A DNA stretch of 64,000 nucleotides from Streptomyces mobaraensis NBRC 13819 = DSM 40847 (GCF_017916255.1 NZ_CP072827.1:7093501-7157500), one strand, 5' to 3'. Positions 16,640-26,238 are shown, counted from the first letter of the stretch. Notes: generated from the letters alone by a model not told the origin. A program made the numbers and translations.

Positions 16640-18052
16640 CTATCGGTGGATCATCTGTGTCGCCTGCTCGTCCACTCCGGCCGCCTCCGGGCCCGGGTCC
16701 GGCCGGCGGGCCGCGTCGCTGATCTTGAGGAGGAGGCCGACGAGCACCCAGGTGGCGACCTGGGACGAGCCGCCGGAGGCGAGGAACGGCAGCGCCTTGC
16801 CGGTGAGCGGGATCAGGCCGGTGACCCCGCCGGCGACCACGAACACCTGGAGTGCCAGGGCCCCCGACAGCCCGGTGGCGAGCAGGGTGCCGAACGCGTC
16901 GCGGGCGCCGAGGGCCGTACGGAAACCCCGCTCGACGAGGAGGGCGTAGAGCAGCAGGACGGCCATCAGGCCGGCGCAGCCCAGCTCCTCGCCGACGGTG
17001 GTGAGGATGAAGTCGCTGCGGCCGGCGAAGCCGATGAGGTCGGAGTGGCCGCTGCCGAGCCCGGTGCCCAGGACGCCGCCGCTGCCGAAGCTGAAGAGCG
17101 CCTGGGCGGACTGGTCGGAGATGATGCCCGGCGGGCGGGGCGTGTCCCAGTAGGACATCGGGTGCAGCCAGGCGGAGACGCGGCCCTTCACATGCGGCTC
17201 CAGGCTGCCGACCACCGCGGCGCCCACGGCGAACATCAGCAGGCCCGACACCACCCAGCCGCCGCGCTCGGTGGCCGCGTACAGCATGACCACGAACAGC
17301 CCGAAGAAGATCAGCGAAGTGCCCAGGTCCCGTTCGAAGACCAGGACCAGCAGGCTCAGCAGCCACACGGCGGCGATCGGCCCGAACTGCCGCCCCCGGG
17401 GCAGCGGGAAGCCCAGGACGCGACGGCCGGTGAGGGCCAGCGCGTCCTTGTGCTGGGTCAGGTAGCCGGCGAAGAAGACGGCGATGCCGATCTTGACGAA
17501 CTCGCCCGGCTGGAAGGAGAGCGCGCCCAGCCGGATCCAGCGCTTGGCGCCGTAGGTGTCCGCCCCGAAGAACGCCGGGGCCATCAGCAGCACCAGCGCG
17601 CCGAACACCATCACGTAGGTGTACCGCCGCAGCCGGCGGTGGTCCTTGAGCAGCGCGGGCACGGCCACGCAGACGGCGAGGCCGATCACGCTCCACAGCC
17701 GCTGGTTGCCCTCGGTCGGGGCGGCGTGGAACCGGACGGCGTACGAGAAGTCCAGGCGGCGCAGCAGGACCAGCCCCAGCCCGCTCAGCGCCACCGCCAG
17801 CGGCAGGATCAGCGGGTCGGCGTACGGCGCGAACCGGCGGACCACCAGGTGCCCGGCCCCGGCGGCGGCCGACAGCCCGGCCGCGTACGGGATCAGGTCG
17901 TCCGGCAGCCGGTCGGCCGTGGCCAGCCCCACGCAGGCGTGGCCGAACAGGGTGAGCAGCACCGCGAAGCCGAGCATCAGCAGTTCCGCCCGGCGCGCGG
18001 GCGGCGCCTCCGGCCTCGCCCGTCCCGTGGTCCTCCTGCCTACCGCGCCCAT
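16640..18052 (-). CDS. FtsW/RodA/SpoVE (SEDS) family peptidoglycan polymerase
   Basis: A 470-residue polytopic membrane protein with about ten helices. SEDS signatures are visible: AKRWIRLGALSFQPGEFVKIGIAVFFAGYL (about 170-200), FERDLGTSLIFFG with the catalytic-type Asp, SDLIGFAGRSDFILTTVGEELG (about 338-359), and LIPLTGKALPFLASGGSS near the C-terminus. SEDS proteins polymerise lipid II together with a class B penicillin-binding protein. No PBP gene adjoins it, so this is a stand-alone copy rather than the division-cluster ftsW or the mre-cluster rodA. Start ATG; the exact start is moderately certain. Confidence 0.9.
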   Translation of the reverse strand: MGAVGRRTTGRARPEAPPARRAELLMLGFAVLLTLFGHACVGLATADRLPDDLIPYAAGLSAAAGAGHLVVRRFAPYADPLILPLAVALSGLGLVLLRRLDFSYAVRFHAAPTEGNQRLWSVIGLAVCVAVPALLKDHRRLRRYTYVMVFGALVLLMAPAFFGADTYGAKRWIRLGALSFQPGEFVKIGIAVFFAGYLTQHKDALALTGRRVLGFPLPRGRQFGPIAAVWLLSLLVLVFERDLGTSLIFFGLFVVMLYAATERGGWVVSGLLMFAVGAAVVGSLEPHVKGRVSAWLHPMSYWDTPRPPGIISDQSAQALFSFGSGGVLGTGLGSGHSDLIGFAGRSDFILTTVGEELGCAGLMAVLLLYALLVERGFRTALGARDAFGTLLATGLSGALALQVFVVAGGVTGLIPLTGKALPFLASGGSSQVATWVLVGLLLKISDAARRPDPGPEAAGVDEQATQMIHR

Positions 18053-18561
18053 GCGTCCCTCGGCTTCCGTGCGACCGTCGTCGTGGGGCGTGGCGGCGCC
18101 GCGCCCTCCGAGGAAGAGGCCGTCGGCGGCCGAAGGGTTGCCGGACCGGCGGCAGGAGGCACCAACTCTGTCACGTCACCGGGTGGTTGAAGGGGCGTCC
18201 GTTTACGGCCGTTGTGCGCGGGGGTCCGGGAGGTGCCGATGGCCCGTGCCACCGGCCGTTGCCCGGCCGGGCGGCGGCCGTGACCTCCGCGAAGGGCGGG
18301 CGGCGGCTCGGTGCGGGGGTGCCGTTCCGGGGTGCGGGGCGGCCGGGGGAGGCGTCCCGGGGGTGACCGGTTTCCCGTGCGTCCCAGGGGTGTCGGCGCG
18401 CGGTGTCCCTTGTAGGCGTACGGGAGCGGTCCGATACTCACCTACGTTTGGCATGGACGCGACGATCCCCCCCTCTTTCGGGTGCGATTTCGCCGCGACC
18501 GGTCCTCACAGCCTCCGGGCCCGCCGCCACGGCGGGCACACCCCCCTCACAGGAGGTCGAG
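18053..18561. other. Gene-free divergent promoter region
   Basis: 509 bases between the SEDS gene and the protease gene, which are divergent. No supported ORF. GATACT near 18434 is a possible -10 element for the protease transcript, about 125 bases before its start. Confidence 0.5.
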
Positions 18562-19635
18562 TTGACAACACGACGCACACGCGCGCGCCACGCCGCCCTG
18601 GCCGCGACCGCCGCGGCGGTCCTGACGGCGACCGCCCTCGGCGCCCAGGGCGCGGGCGCGGACCCCGCACCGGACCCCGCCCCGCTGACGGACACCCAGG
18701 CCGGCGCGCTCGCCCACCGGATCACCCATGACCTCGGCGACCGGGCCGCCGGCGCCTACTTCGACGCCGCGACCGGGAAACTGGTCGTCAACGTCGTCGA
18801 CGCCAAGGCCGCCGCCGAGGTACGGGCGGCCGGCGCCGAACCGCGCACGGTCACCCGCTCGGCCGCGCGGCTCGCCGCGGCCACGAAGACCCTGGACGCC
18901 CAGGCCCGGATCCCCGGCACCGCCTGGGCGGTCGACCCGCGTACCAACCGGGTCGTCGTCAAGGCGGACAGCACCGTGCGCGGCGAGCGGCTCGCGCGGC
19001 TCGACAAGGTCGTCACCTCCCTCGGCGACGCCGCGACCCTCCGGCGGGTGCCCGGCGCCTTCCGGCCGACCCTCGCCGGCGGCGACGCCATCTGGGCGCC
19101 GCGGGCCCGCTGCTCCCTCGGCTTCAACGTCACCAAGAACGGGCAGCCGCACTTCCTGACCGCCGGTCACTGCGGCAACATCTCGTCCACCTGGTCCGAC
19201 CGGCAGGGCGGCGCCGCCATCGGCAGAACGGTGACGTCCGTCTTCCCCGGCCACGACTACGCCCTCGTCAGGTACACGGCGAACATCGCCCACCCCAGCG
19301 CCGTCGACCTCTACGACGGCGGACAGCAGACCATCACCGGTGCCGCCGAGGCCGCCGTGGGCCAGTCGGTGCAGCGCAGCGGCAGCACCACAGGGGTGTA
19401 CGGCGGCCAGGTCACCGCGCTCGACGCCACCGTCAACTACCAGGAGGGCTCCGTCACCGGCATGATCGACACCACCGTCTGCGCCGAGCCGGGCGACAGC
19501 GGCGGCGCCCTGTTCGCCGACTCGTCCGCCGTCGGCCTCACCTCCGGGGGCAGCGGCGACTGCTCGTCCGGCGGCGAGACGTTCTTCCAGCCCGTCACCG
19601 ACGCGCTGAGCGCTCTCGGGGCCCAGCTGCCCTGA
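18562..19635 (+). CDS. Secreted S1 serine protease (streptogrisin-like)
   Basis: A 357-residue pre-pro-protease. The start is TTG 18562, because AGGAGGT ends four bases before it, giving MTTRRTRARHAALAATAAAVL as signal peptide. An alpha-lytic-protease-type propeptide spans about residues 35-170 (GAYFDAATGKLVVNVVD). The mature chymotrypsin-fold domain has the triad His (LTAGHCG), Asp (GHDYALVRY) and Ser (EPGDSGGAL), with cysteines placed for the usual disulfides. It is secreted and self-activating and digests extracellular protein. A 16-bp terminator hairpin follows the stop. Confidence 0.93.
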   Translation: MTTRRTRARHAALAATAAAVLTATALGAQGAGADPAPDPAPLTDTQAGALAHRITHDLGDRAAGAYFDAATGKLVVNVVDAKAAAEVRAAGAEPRTVTRSAARLAAATKTLDAQARIPGTAWAVDPRTNRVVVKADSTVRGERLARLDKVVTSLGDAATLRRVPGAFRPTLAGGDAIWAPRARCSLGFNVTKNGQPHFLTAGHCGNISSTWSDRQGGAAIGRTVTSVFPGHDYALVRYTANIAHPSAVDLYDGGQQTITGAAEAAVGQSVQRSGSTTGVYGGQVTALDATVNYQEGSVTGMIDTTVCAEPGDSGGALFADSSAVGLTSGGSGDCSSGGETFFQPVTDALSALGAQLP

Positions 19636-19642
19636 CGGCGCG

Positions 19643-19683
19643 GGACGGCCCCGGGCGCGCCCTTCCGGCGCCCGGGGCCGTCC
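19643..19683 (+). terminator. Terminator after S1 protease
   Basis: Perfect 16-bp arms (19643-19658 and 19668-19683) with a nine-base loop, beginning seven bases past the protease stop. The downstream gene converges, so it can serve both strands. Confidence 0.75.
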
Positions 19684-19720
19684 TCGCGGTGCGTCGGCCG
19701 TCAGATGGCGGCCGTGTCCG

Positions 19721-20785
19721 TCAGATGGTGGCCGTGTCGATGACGAACCGGAAGCGGACGTCACCGGCCAGCACCCGCTCGTACGCCTCGTTGACCCGCG
19801 CGGCCTCGATCACCTCGACCTCGGCGGCGATGCCGTGCTCGGCGCAGAAGTCCAGCGTCTCCTGCGTCTCGGGGATGCCGCCGATCATCGAGCCGGCGAG
19901 CGACTTGCGGTGGGTGATCAGCGCGAACGGCGAGACGGCCAGCGGCTTCTCCGGACCGCCCAACTGGACCATGGTGCCGCCCGGCCGCAGCAGGCCCAGG
20001 TAGGCGTCCAGGTCCAGGTCGGCCGAGACGGTGTTGACGATCAGGTCGAAGGTGCCGGCCAGCTCCTCGAAGGTGGCCGGGTCGGAGGTGGCCCGGTAGT
20101 GGTCCGCGCCCAGCCGCAGGCCGTCCTCCTTCTTGCGCAGCGACTGGCTGAGGACGGTGACCTCGGCGCCCATCGCGTCCGCGATCCGCACGCCGAGGTG
20201 GCCGAGGCCGCCCAGGCCGACGATCGCGACCTTCCTGCCCGGGCCCGCCTGCCAGTGGGCGAGCGGGGAGTAGAGCGTCACGCCCGCGCAGAGCAGCGGG
20301 GCGGCGGTGTCCAGCGGGATGGAGTCGGGGATCCGGAGGACGTACTCCTCGTCCACGACGACGTGGGTCGAGTAGCCGCCCTGCGTCTGCTCGCCGTCCC
20401 GGCCGGTGGCCGCGTAGGTGCCGATCATGCCGGACTCGCCCGTGCAGTACTGCTGGAGCCCGGCCCGGCAGTTGTCACAGGTGCGGCAGGAGTCCACGAA
20501 GCAGCCCACGCCGACCCGGTCGCCCACGGCGTACCGGGTGACCTCGGAGCCGACCGCGGCGACGACGCCGGCGATCTCGTGGCCGGGGACGATCGGGTAG
20601 ACGCGGTCGCCCCAGTCGCCCTGGACGGTGTGGATGTCGGAGTGGCAGATGCCCGCGTACTTGATGTCGATGAGGATGTCGTGCGCCCCCAGGGCGCGGC
20701 GGGTGATGGTGGTCTTGACGAGCGGGGCCTTCGGGGCCGGTGCGGCGTACGCGGCGACGGTCATGCTGTTCATGCCCTCGATCAT
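19721..20785 (-). CDS. Zinc-dependent NADP alcohol dehydrogenase (CAD/YahK type)
   Basis: About 347-354 residues. Catalytic zinc ligands are GICHSDIH (Cys) and GHE; the structural zinc lobe is [17 protein letters not shown]; the Rossmann motif is [12 protein letters not shown]. This is the cinnamyl-alcohol-dehydrogenase-like branch, which reduces aldehydes with NADPH. The true start is probably one of the internal ATGs ([10 protein letters not shown]), a few residues after the first. An inverted repeat, GTAGGC-N7-GCCTAC, lies just upstream. Next upstream, on the same strand, is a small membrane protein, and beyond it a divergent XRE regulator. Confidence 0.92.
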   Translation of the reverse strand: MIEGMNSMTVAAYAAPAPKAPLVKTTITRRALGAHDILIDIKYAGICHSDIHTVQGDWGDRVYPIVPGHEIAGVVAAVGSEVTRYAVGDRVGVGCFVDSCRTCDNCRAGLQQYCTGESGMIGTYAATGRDGEQTQGGYSTHVVVDEEYVLRIPDSIPLDTAAPLLCAGVTLYSPLAHWQAGPGRKVAIVGLGGLGHLGVRIADAMGAEVTVLSQSLRKKEDGLRLGADHYRATSDPATFEELAGTFDLIVNTVSADLDLDAYLGLLRPGGTMVQLGGPEKPLAVSPFALITHRKSLAGSMIGGIPETQETLDFCAEHGIAAEVEVIEAARVNEAYERVLAGDVRFRFVIDTATI

Positions 20786-20823
20786 GCGAGCCCGCGCGGC
20801 ACCCAGCCAGAACCCCGTTCAAC

Positions 20824-20842
20824 GTAGGCTCGCGGTGCCTAC
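20824..20842. promoter_or_regulatory. GTAGGC-N7-GCCTAC inverted repeat before alcohol dehydrogenase
   Basis: Perfect six-base arms with a seven-base spacer, 39 bases upstream of the longest dehydrogenase frame. It is in the 83-base gap between that gene and the preceding one, so it may be an operator or a short terminator. Confidence 0.4.
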
Positions 20843-20868
20843 CACTGGCAGGACCACCTTGGCGGCGG

Positions 20869-21459
20869 CTACCGGAAGGTGACCGTGGCCCGTACGCCCC
20901 TGGCCGACGGGCCGTCGTGCGCGAGGGAGGGCGGAGTGGTGGGGGCGCAGGCCCCGGCGCCCTCGCACCCGTTGTCGAACACGACCGCCCGCCAGGTGAC
21001 CTTCCGGGGGAGCTTCTCGACGCGCCACCGGATCACCCACCGTCCCGTCCTGTCCACGGTGGCCGACGGGGAGACGAGCCATCGCCCTCCGGAGGGGTGA
21101 GTCGTCGGGCCGGGGGAGGAGCCGCTGGAGACCGGCCGGGGAAGCCCGGGGTCGGGGTTCTCGACCATCACGTAGACGCTCCAGTGCTCCGGCAGGCCGG
21201 CCACGCGCCCGACGAACTCGTACTCGCGGGCGGTGGCGCCGACCGTCTGCTCGCTGACGGAGGTGATGCCCAGCGAGAGGGGCGGAGTGCTCTCGCGGAC
21301 CACGGACGGTGTGCCGGCCGGTGGCCCGGCAGGGTCGTCGTGCGAGGAGGTGATGAGGGCGCCGAGGACGGTTCCCGCCAGGGCCAGCACCGCGGTGACG
21401 ACCGCGGCGGCGAGCGTCTGCCACCGGCGCAGGTGCCGTAGGTACGACCTGAGCTCCAC
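20869..21459 (-). CDS. Single-pass membrane protein of unknown function
   Basis: 196 residues from GTG 21459, with GAGGGGG upstream. A short basic N-terminus (MELRSYLRHLRRW) precedes one membrane helix (about 15-37, TLAAAVVTAVLALAGTVLGALI). The rest is outside: a Pro-rich linker and a beta-rich domain with a Cys pair near GCEGAGAC. The pattern fits a type II anchored protein with an immunoglobulin-like or carbohydrate-binding fold. I do not recognise the family. It is 157 bases from the divergent XRE regulator. Confidence 0.65.
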   Translation of the reverse strand: MELRSYLRHLRRWQTLAAAVVTAVLALAGTVLGALITSSHDDPAGPPAGTPSVVRESTPPLSLGITSVSEQTVGATAREYEFVGRVAGLPEHWSVYVMVENPDPGLPRPVSSGSSPGPTTHPSGGRWLVSPSATVDRTGRWVIRWRVEKLPRKVTWRAVVFDNGCEGAGACAPTTPPSLAHDGPSARGVRATVTFR

Positions 21460-21615
21460 CCGGCCGCCCCCTCGGTTCGCCGGCTGACCGTCGGCCACCA
21501 GGGTGCTGCCTGGCCGAAACGCGCCGCTGTCTCTCCGCGGAATCCGCACAAGGTGAATCGACCGGACCCAATCGGCTACGCTCCGTAAACCATCGGCCCT
21601 GGCTAGGGTGGGGGA

Positions 21616-22518
21616 GTGGCAACCAAAGTGACAGAGCTCAGCGAATTCCTCCGCTCCCGCCGTGCCCGGCTGCGCCCGGAGGACGTGGGGCTGACGCCGT
21701 TCGGCGGGCGGCGGCGGGTCCCGGGGCTGCGGCGCGAGGAGCTGGCCCAGGTCGCGGGGGTCAGCGTCGCCTACTACACCCGGCTCGAACAGGGCCGGGG
21801 GCAGAACGTGTCGACGTCGGTCCTCGACGCCATCGCCGACGCGCTCCGGCTGGACACGGCCGAACGGCATCACCTGCACAAACTGGCCCGCCCCGAGAAT
21901 CGGCCGCGGCGCCCCGCCGACCGGCCGCAGCGCGTCCGGCCCGCCGTGCGGCACCTGCTGGACTCGATGGAGAACGTGCCCGCGCACGTGCTCGGCCGGC
22001 GGCTGGACATCCTCGCCTGGAACCGGATGAACACCGCGCTGCTGGGCGACTTCGGCGCGCTGCCCCCGCAGCGGCGCAACATGGCCTGGATGGTCTTCCT
22101 CGACCCGGCGACCAGGGAGCTCTACGCGGACTGGGACGGCAAGGCCGCCGACATCGTCGCGCTGCTGCGGTCGCACGCCGGCTGCTACCCCGACGACCCC
22201 GCCCTGGCCTCGCTGATCGGCGAGCTGTCCATGAAGAGCCCCGAGTTCCGGAAGCTGTGGGCCGCGCACGACGTCCGCGACAAGTGCTTCGGGATCAAGG
22301 AGCTGCGCCACCCCGTCGTCGGCCCGCTGACCCTGGCCTGCGAGACGCTGGTGCTGCCCGTGGACCAGGACCAGCGGGTGGTGACGTACCACGCCGAGCC
22401 CGGCTCGGCGTCCGCCGAGTCGCTGCGGCTGCTGGCGAGCTGGACCCTGGAGGCGGCCGGTGGCGGCGGCACGGCGGCGCCCGCCGAGGGGCGCGACGCC
22501 GTGGCCGGCGAGCGTTGA
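21616..22518 (+). CDS. XRE-type regulator with MmyB-like sensor domain
   Basis: A 300-residue regulator. The helix-turn-helix occupies about residues 8-80 (RRVPGLRREELAQVAGVSVAYYTRLEQGR). The C-terminal MmyB-like PAS-related domain follows (LDILAWNRMNTALLGDF, MAWMVFLDPATRELYADWD, SPEFRKLWAAHDV, PVDQDQRVVTYHAEPGS). Such proteins often bind fatty acids and regulate a neighbouring oxidoreductase, and here a zinc alcohol dehydrogenase lies 0.8 kb away on the opposite strand. The GTG start has GGGGGA directly abutting it; a second in-frame GTG at 21628 is possible. Confidence 0.9.
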   Translation: MATKVTELSEFLRSRRARLRPEDVGLTPFGGRRRVPGLRREELAQVAGVSVAYYTRLEQGRGQNVSTSVLDAIADALRLDTAERHHLHKLARPENRPRRPADRPQRVRPAVRHLLDSMENVPAHVLGRRLDILAWNRMNTALLGDFGALPPQRRNMAWMVFLDPATRELYADWDGKAADIVALLRSHAGCYPDDPALASLIGELSMKSPEFRKLWAAHDVRDKCFGIKELRHPVVGPLTLACETLVLPVDQDQRVVTYHAEPGSASAESLRLLASWTLEAAGGGGTAAPAEGRDAVAGER

Positions 22519-22522
22519 CCGG

Positions 22523-23815
22523 TCAGCCGGCCCACTTGCCGGAGGTGAAGACCAGGGTCAGCACGGTCGCCAGGGGGGCCGCCACCGTCAGGTAGGCGGA
22601 GCGGATCCATGGCCGGCGGACGCTCGCCACGGCCAGCGCGACCCAGAGCGGCCACCACAGCAGGGTGGCCCGGGGGACCGACATGTACCAGTACGAGGTG
22701 CCCAGCGCCCACAGGCTCAGCCCGATGTACACCGCCTCCGGCCACCGCCGCCGCCACACCAGCAGGGCCAGCAGCAGCACCCCGACCGCCATGGCGAGCA
22801 GCTCCGCCTGGAACATCGCGGCGTAGGCGGTGGGGTTGGCGTGCGAGAAGGCGCCGTCCCAGGTGTGCTCCCACGCCTCCCACGGCGTGTGGAACTGCCG
22901 GTACCAGCCGCGCTCCTGCGCGTGCTTCCAGGCCATCCAGTCGCCGGTGCGCGCCTGGAGGTACCAGCTGTAGGCCAGGGCCGGCAGGGCGGGGAGCGCG
23001 AGCCAGCCGGCCGAGCGCCACCGCCGGTGCCCACGTCCGGACTCCCGCGCGGCGACCAGGAACCGGACGACGAGGGCCGCCGCCAGGAAGAGCCCGCTGA
23101 CGCGGACGGTCGTGGCCAGGGCGCCCAGGACGGCGGCGAGCGCCCAGCGGTGCCGCTCGGCGGCCAGCCAGGCCGGCAGGGCGAAGGCCAGGAACAGGGC
23201 CTCGGTGTAGCCGGCGGCCAGGAACACCGCGCACGGCGACACCAGCAGGAACAGCGCGGCCCGCGGCCCCGCCCGTTCCCCGGCCTCCGCCGGGAGCCGC
23301 AGCCGTGCGATCCGGGACAGCGCCACGGCGGCCACCGCCCCCGCGGCGAAGGAGATCAGCAGCCCGGCCAGCGGCCAGCTCGGCACCACCGTGTGCACGG
23401 CCCGCAGGACCATCGGCAGGCCCGGGAAGAACGCCTCCCGGTTGTCGGGGTGGGCCGAGCCGGGGGCGCCGGGCTCGGCGAAGTAGCCGTGCTCGGCGAT
23501 GCGCCGGAAGAAGTCCCAGTCCCAGCGCGCCCACAGCGACAGGAACGAGGGCGCCTCCCGCGCCTCGGGGTCCGAGCCGAACAGCCAGGCGCTGCAGTAC
23601 CCGGCGATCAGGACGGCGACCCTGGTGAGCGCGTAGAACCCGAGCACGGCCCGGTCGGCGGCGTCCAGCCGGCCGAGCAGCGGAAACCGTCCGGCGGCGG
23701 CCGGAACCCCGAGCGGGCGGCCCGGACCGCGCCCCCGGGGAGGCCGCTCCGCCGCCGCCCCCTCCACTGGGCACCGCCGCGCGGACGGTGCCTTGGGTAT
23801 CGGTATCCGGGCCAT
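22523..23815 (-). CDS. PIG-V-like mannosyltransferase (membrane GT-C)
   Basis: A 430-residue polytopic membrane protein. ATG 23815 is preceded by AGGAGG at nine bases; an upstream ATG frame at 23860 is less likely. Family motifs are WARWDWDFFRRIAEHGY in the first lumenal loop, with the catalytic-type acidic residues, and HPDNREAFFPGLP. A segment ANPTAYAAMFQAELLAMA and several hydrophobic helices follow. PIG-V-type enzymes transfer mannose from polyprenyl-phosphate mannose on the outer membrane face. The bacterial substrate is unknown, with protein O-mannosylation or lipoglycan synthesis as options. It converges on the XRE regulator with four bases between stops. Confidence 0.85.
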   Translation of the reverse strand: MARIPIPKAPSARRCPVEGAAAERPPRGRGPGRPLGVPAAAGRFPLLGRLDAADRAVLGFYALTRVAVLIAGYCSAWLFGSDPEAREAPSFLSLWARWDWDFFRRIAEHGYFAEPGAPGSAHPDNREAFFPGLPMVLRAVHTVVPSWPLAGLLISFAAGAVAAVALSRIARLRLPAEAGERAGPRAALFLLVSPCAVFLAAGYTEALFLAFALPAWLAAERHRWALAAVLGALATTVRVSGLFLAAALVVRFLVAARESGRGHRRWRSAGWLALPALPALAYSWYLQARTGDWMAWKHAQERGWYRQFHTPWEAWEHTWDGAFSHANPTAYAAMFQAELLAMAVGVLLLALLVWRRRWPEAVYIGLSLWALGTSYWYMSVPRATLLWWPLWVALAVASVRRPWIRSAYLTVAAPLATVLTLVFTSGKWAG

Positions 23816-23906
23816 GCTGGGGCGCCTCCTGGCAGCGGGATCGAGCAAACGGAACGCCACAGCACATCACAACCGCCACACCCCTCCCAAGCCGCACCCC
23901 GGCCGG

Positions 23907-24602
23907 TCACACCGCTCCGGCCTCCCGCAGCGCCCCCAGCCCGTCCAGCAGCAGACCCAGCCCGAACTCGAAACGGCTGTCCATGTCGGGACCGGTGAGC
24001 TCCCCGGCCAGCGCGACGAGGTGCGGGTACCGCTCGGCCGGCAGCGCGGCCAGTCGCTCCCGCGCCTCCTCGACGGCCTCGGCGGGCGTCGCCCCGCGCT
24101 CCTCGGCCGCCGACATGGGCACGGCCTCGTGCAGCACGAAACCCTGCACCCAGATCACGACGGTGTACGCGCCGAGCGCCGTCTCCGCCGGCCCGAAACC
24201 GAGCCGGCGCAGCATCCCGAACGTCTCCTCCAGCGGCCCGAGGGCCCGGGCCCCCGGCGCGAAGCGCCCGGCGAGCACGCGCACGGCTGCCGTGTGCGCC
24301 AGCAGATGCGCCCGCAGCCGCCGCGCGGCGGTGGCGAGGCAGCCGCGCCACTCGTCGGGCGTCGCGACGAGGCCGGGGGGCAGCGGGGAGTAGCCCTCCC
24401 AGAGGGCGTCGGCCGCGAGGTCGAGCAGCTCTTCCTTGTTCTGGACGTGCCAGTAGAGGGACGCCGCCTGGACGCCCACCTCGGCGGCCACCTTCCGCAT
24501 CGTCAGGCCCTTGGGGCCCTCCCGCTCCAGCAGCCGCAGTGCGGCATCCGCCAGATCCTCCCTGGTCAAAGAGGTGTTTCCGGCTGCCCGGCGCCCTGCC
24601 AT
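23907..24602 (-). CDS. TetR/AcrR repressor of the divergent efflux pump
   Basis: 231 residues from ATG 24602 (GGCGGGGAG upstream). The helix-turn-helix is at about residues 15-55 (LTREDLADAALRLLEREG, LTMRKVAAEVGVQAASLYWHVQNK), and the C-terminal domain is of the tetracycline-repressor (TetR_C) type. It is divergent from a DHA2 MFS pump. The 88-base gap contains three near-identical CTAAC-N4-GTTAG palindromes, which are almost certainly its operators and would control both genes. The ligand is expected to be a pump substrate. Confidence 0.92.
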   Translation of the reverse strand: MAGRRAAGNTSLTREDLADAALRLLEREGPKGLTMRKVAAEVGVQAASLYWHVQNKEELLDLAADALWEGYSPLPPGLVATPDEWRGCLATAARRLRAHLLAHTAAVRVLAGRFAPGARALGPLEETFGMLRRLGFGPAETALGAYTVVIWVQGFVLHEAVPMSAAEERGATPAEAVEEARERLAALPAERYPHLVALAGELTGPDMDSRFEFGLGLLLDGLGALREAGAV

Positions 24603-24633
24603 GCTCCCCGCCTTCCGCTCGACGGCTTGCAAT

Positions 24634-24688
24634 CTAACATCGTTAGGCCCAAACTAACGTCGTTAGGGAAACGTCTAACGTTGTTAGG
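24634..24688. promoter_or_regulatory. Three tandem TetR operators CTAAC-N4-GTTAG
   Basis: CTAACATCGTTAGG (24634-24647), CTAACGTCGTTAGG (24654-24667) and CTAACGTTGTTAGG (24675-24688). Each is a near-perfect palindrome, spaced 20 and 21 bases apart, that is two helical turns on one face of the DNA. The last site ends two bases before the pump ATG. Confidence 0.85.
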
Positions 24689-24690
24689 GG

Positions 24691-26238
24691 ATGAGGGTGG
24701 GCAAGGAACCTCCGGTGCGCGCACGGCTCGTGCTGCTGACGCTCTGCTCCGGCCTCTTCATGGCCATGCTCGACAACCTCGTCGTGACCACGGCCCTGCC
24801 CGCCATCGGCGCGGAGCTGCGGAGCGGGACGGCCGGACTCCAGTGGGTGGTGGAGGGATACGCGCTGGTCTACGCGGCCCTGCTGCTCGGCGGCGGGGCG
24901 CTGGGTGACCGGTGGGGGAGGAAGCCGGTGTACCTCGCGGGGCTCGCCCTGTTCACCGGGGGTTCCGCGCTCTGCGCGGTTGCCGGCGGGCTGGGGACCC
25001 TGGTCGCGGGGCGGGCGGTGCAGGGGCTCGGGGCGGCCCTGCTGACGCCGGGCTCGCTCGCGATCGTGCGGCACGTCTTCACGGGGGAAGCCGAACGCGC
25101 CCGCGCGATCGGCGTCTGGAGCGGGGTGTCCGGCTCGGGGCTCGCCCTCGGCCCCGTCGTCGGCGGGCCGCTGGTCGACCACTTCGGGTGGGCGAGCGTC
25201 TTCTGGGTCAACGTGCCGGTCGGGATCGTCGGTCTGGTGCTCGCCTTCCGGGTGCTGCCGGACGTCCCGCGGTCCGCGCGCCGCGGCGATCCGGCCGGTC
25301 AGACGGCCGTCGCGCTGGGGCTCGGCGCCTTGGTGTACGCGCTGGTCGAGGGGCCCGTCCGGGGCTGGGGCGACGGACGCGTGGCCGGTGCCGGTGCCGT
25401 GGCCCTGCTCGGGCTGGCCGCGTTCGTGGTGGTCGAGCGGCGGGTGGCGGCGCCGATGGCGGATCTGCGGCTGCTGACGGACCGAGTCGCCGGCACGGCC
25501 GCCTGGGCCGGGTTCGCCGTCAGCTTCGGGTTCTTCGGCCTGGGCACGTTCCTCAGCCTCCACCTCCAGTACGTCCTGGGCCTGTCGCCCACCGAGGCGG
25601 GCTGGGCCATGGCGCCCTGCACCCTGTCCACGGCCGTCGTCTCGGTCCTCGCCGGGCGGCTGTGCGCCCGGTACGGGCCGCGTCCGCCGCTCGCCACCGG
25701 CCTGTTCCTCGTCGCGGCGGCCCTCGCCGCGTTCGCCCGCTACGGGCCCGACGCCCGCTTCGCGGACTTCGGATGGCTCCTGGGCGTCCTCGGCGTCGGC
25801 CTCGGTCTCGTCTTCACCCCCGTCTCCGTCGCCGTGCTGGGCGCGGTCCCGGCCGAGCGGGCCGGCATGGCCTCGGCCACGGCGAGCATGGCCCGGGAAG
25901 TGGGCGGGGTGGCCGGAGTGGCCGTCATGGGCGCGATCCTGACGGCGCGTCTCGAGGCCGTGCTGCGCGCCCGGCTGCCCCGGGGCGGCGGGGCCGACGC
26001 GGCCGCCGTGGCCCGCTCGGTCACGGCCGGCGGCGGGCGGGGGCCGGGCGGTGCCGGTGCGGCGGAGGAAGGGGTCGGACGGGTCGTCAGACACGCTTTC
26101 GCGGCCGGGCTGGACCTCGCCGCGCTCGTTTCCGCGGGGGTGCTGGCCGGGGTCGCGGTGGCCGTCGTGGTGGTGATGCGCGGGCCCCGGGGTGACATCG
26201 GGGGGCGAGCGGCCGGGGCGCTGGTGCGCCGGTCCTGA
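24691..26238 (+). CDS. MFS multidrug efflux transporter (DHA2/EmrB-QacA type)
   Basis: A 515-residue proton-driven drug exporter with 14 predicted helices. TM1 contains LDNLVVTTALPAIG (motif D1), motif A is GDRWGRKPVYL, and motif C is seen as GSGLALGPVVGGPLVDHFGW. The ATG at 24691 directly follows the third TetR operator, where TTAGGGG also serves as ribosome-binding site, so repressor binding would block both transcription and initiation. It is divergent from its TetR regulator. The C-terminus is Gly/Ala-rich. Substrate unknown. Confidence 0.93.
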   Translation: MRVGKEPPVRARLVLLTLCSGLFMAMLDNLVVTTALPAIGAELRSGTAGLQWVVEGYALVYAALLLGGGALGDRWGRKPVYLAGLALFTGGSALCAVAGGLGTLVAGRAVQGLGAALLTPGSLAIVRHVFTGEAERARAIGVWSGVSGSGLALGPVVGGPLVDHFGWASVFWVNVPVGIVGLVLAFRVLPDVPRSARRGDPAGQTAVALGLGALVYALVEGPVRGWGDGRVAGAGAVALLGLAAFVVVERRVAAPMADLRLLTDRVAGTAAWAGFAVSFGFFGLGTFLSLHLQYVLGLSPTEAGWAMAPCTLSTAVVSVLAGRLCARYGPRPPLATGLFLVAAALAAFARYGPDARFADFGWLLGVLGVGLGLVFTPVSVAVLGAVPAERAGMASATASMAREVGGVAGVAVMGAILTARLEAVLRARLPRGGGADAAAVARSVTAGGGRGPGGAGAAEEGVGRVVRHAFAAGLDLAALVSAGVLAGVAVAVVVVMRGPRGDIGGRAAGALVRRS

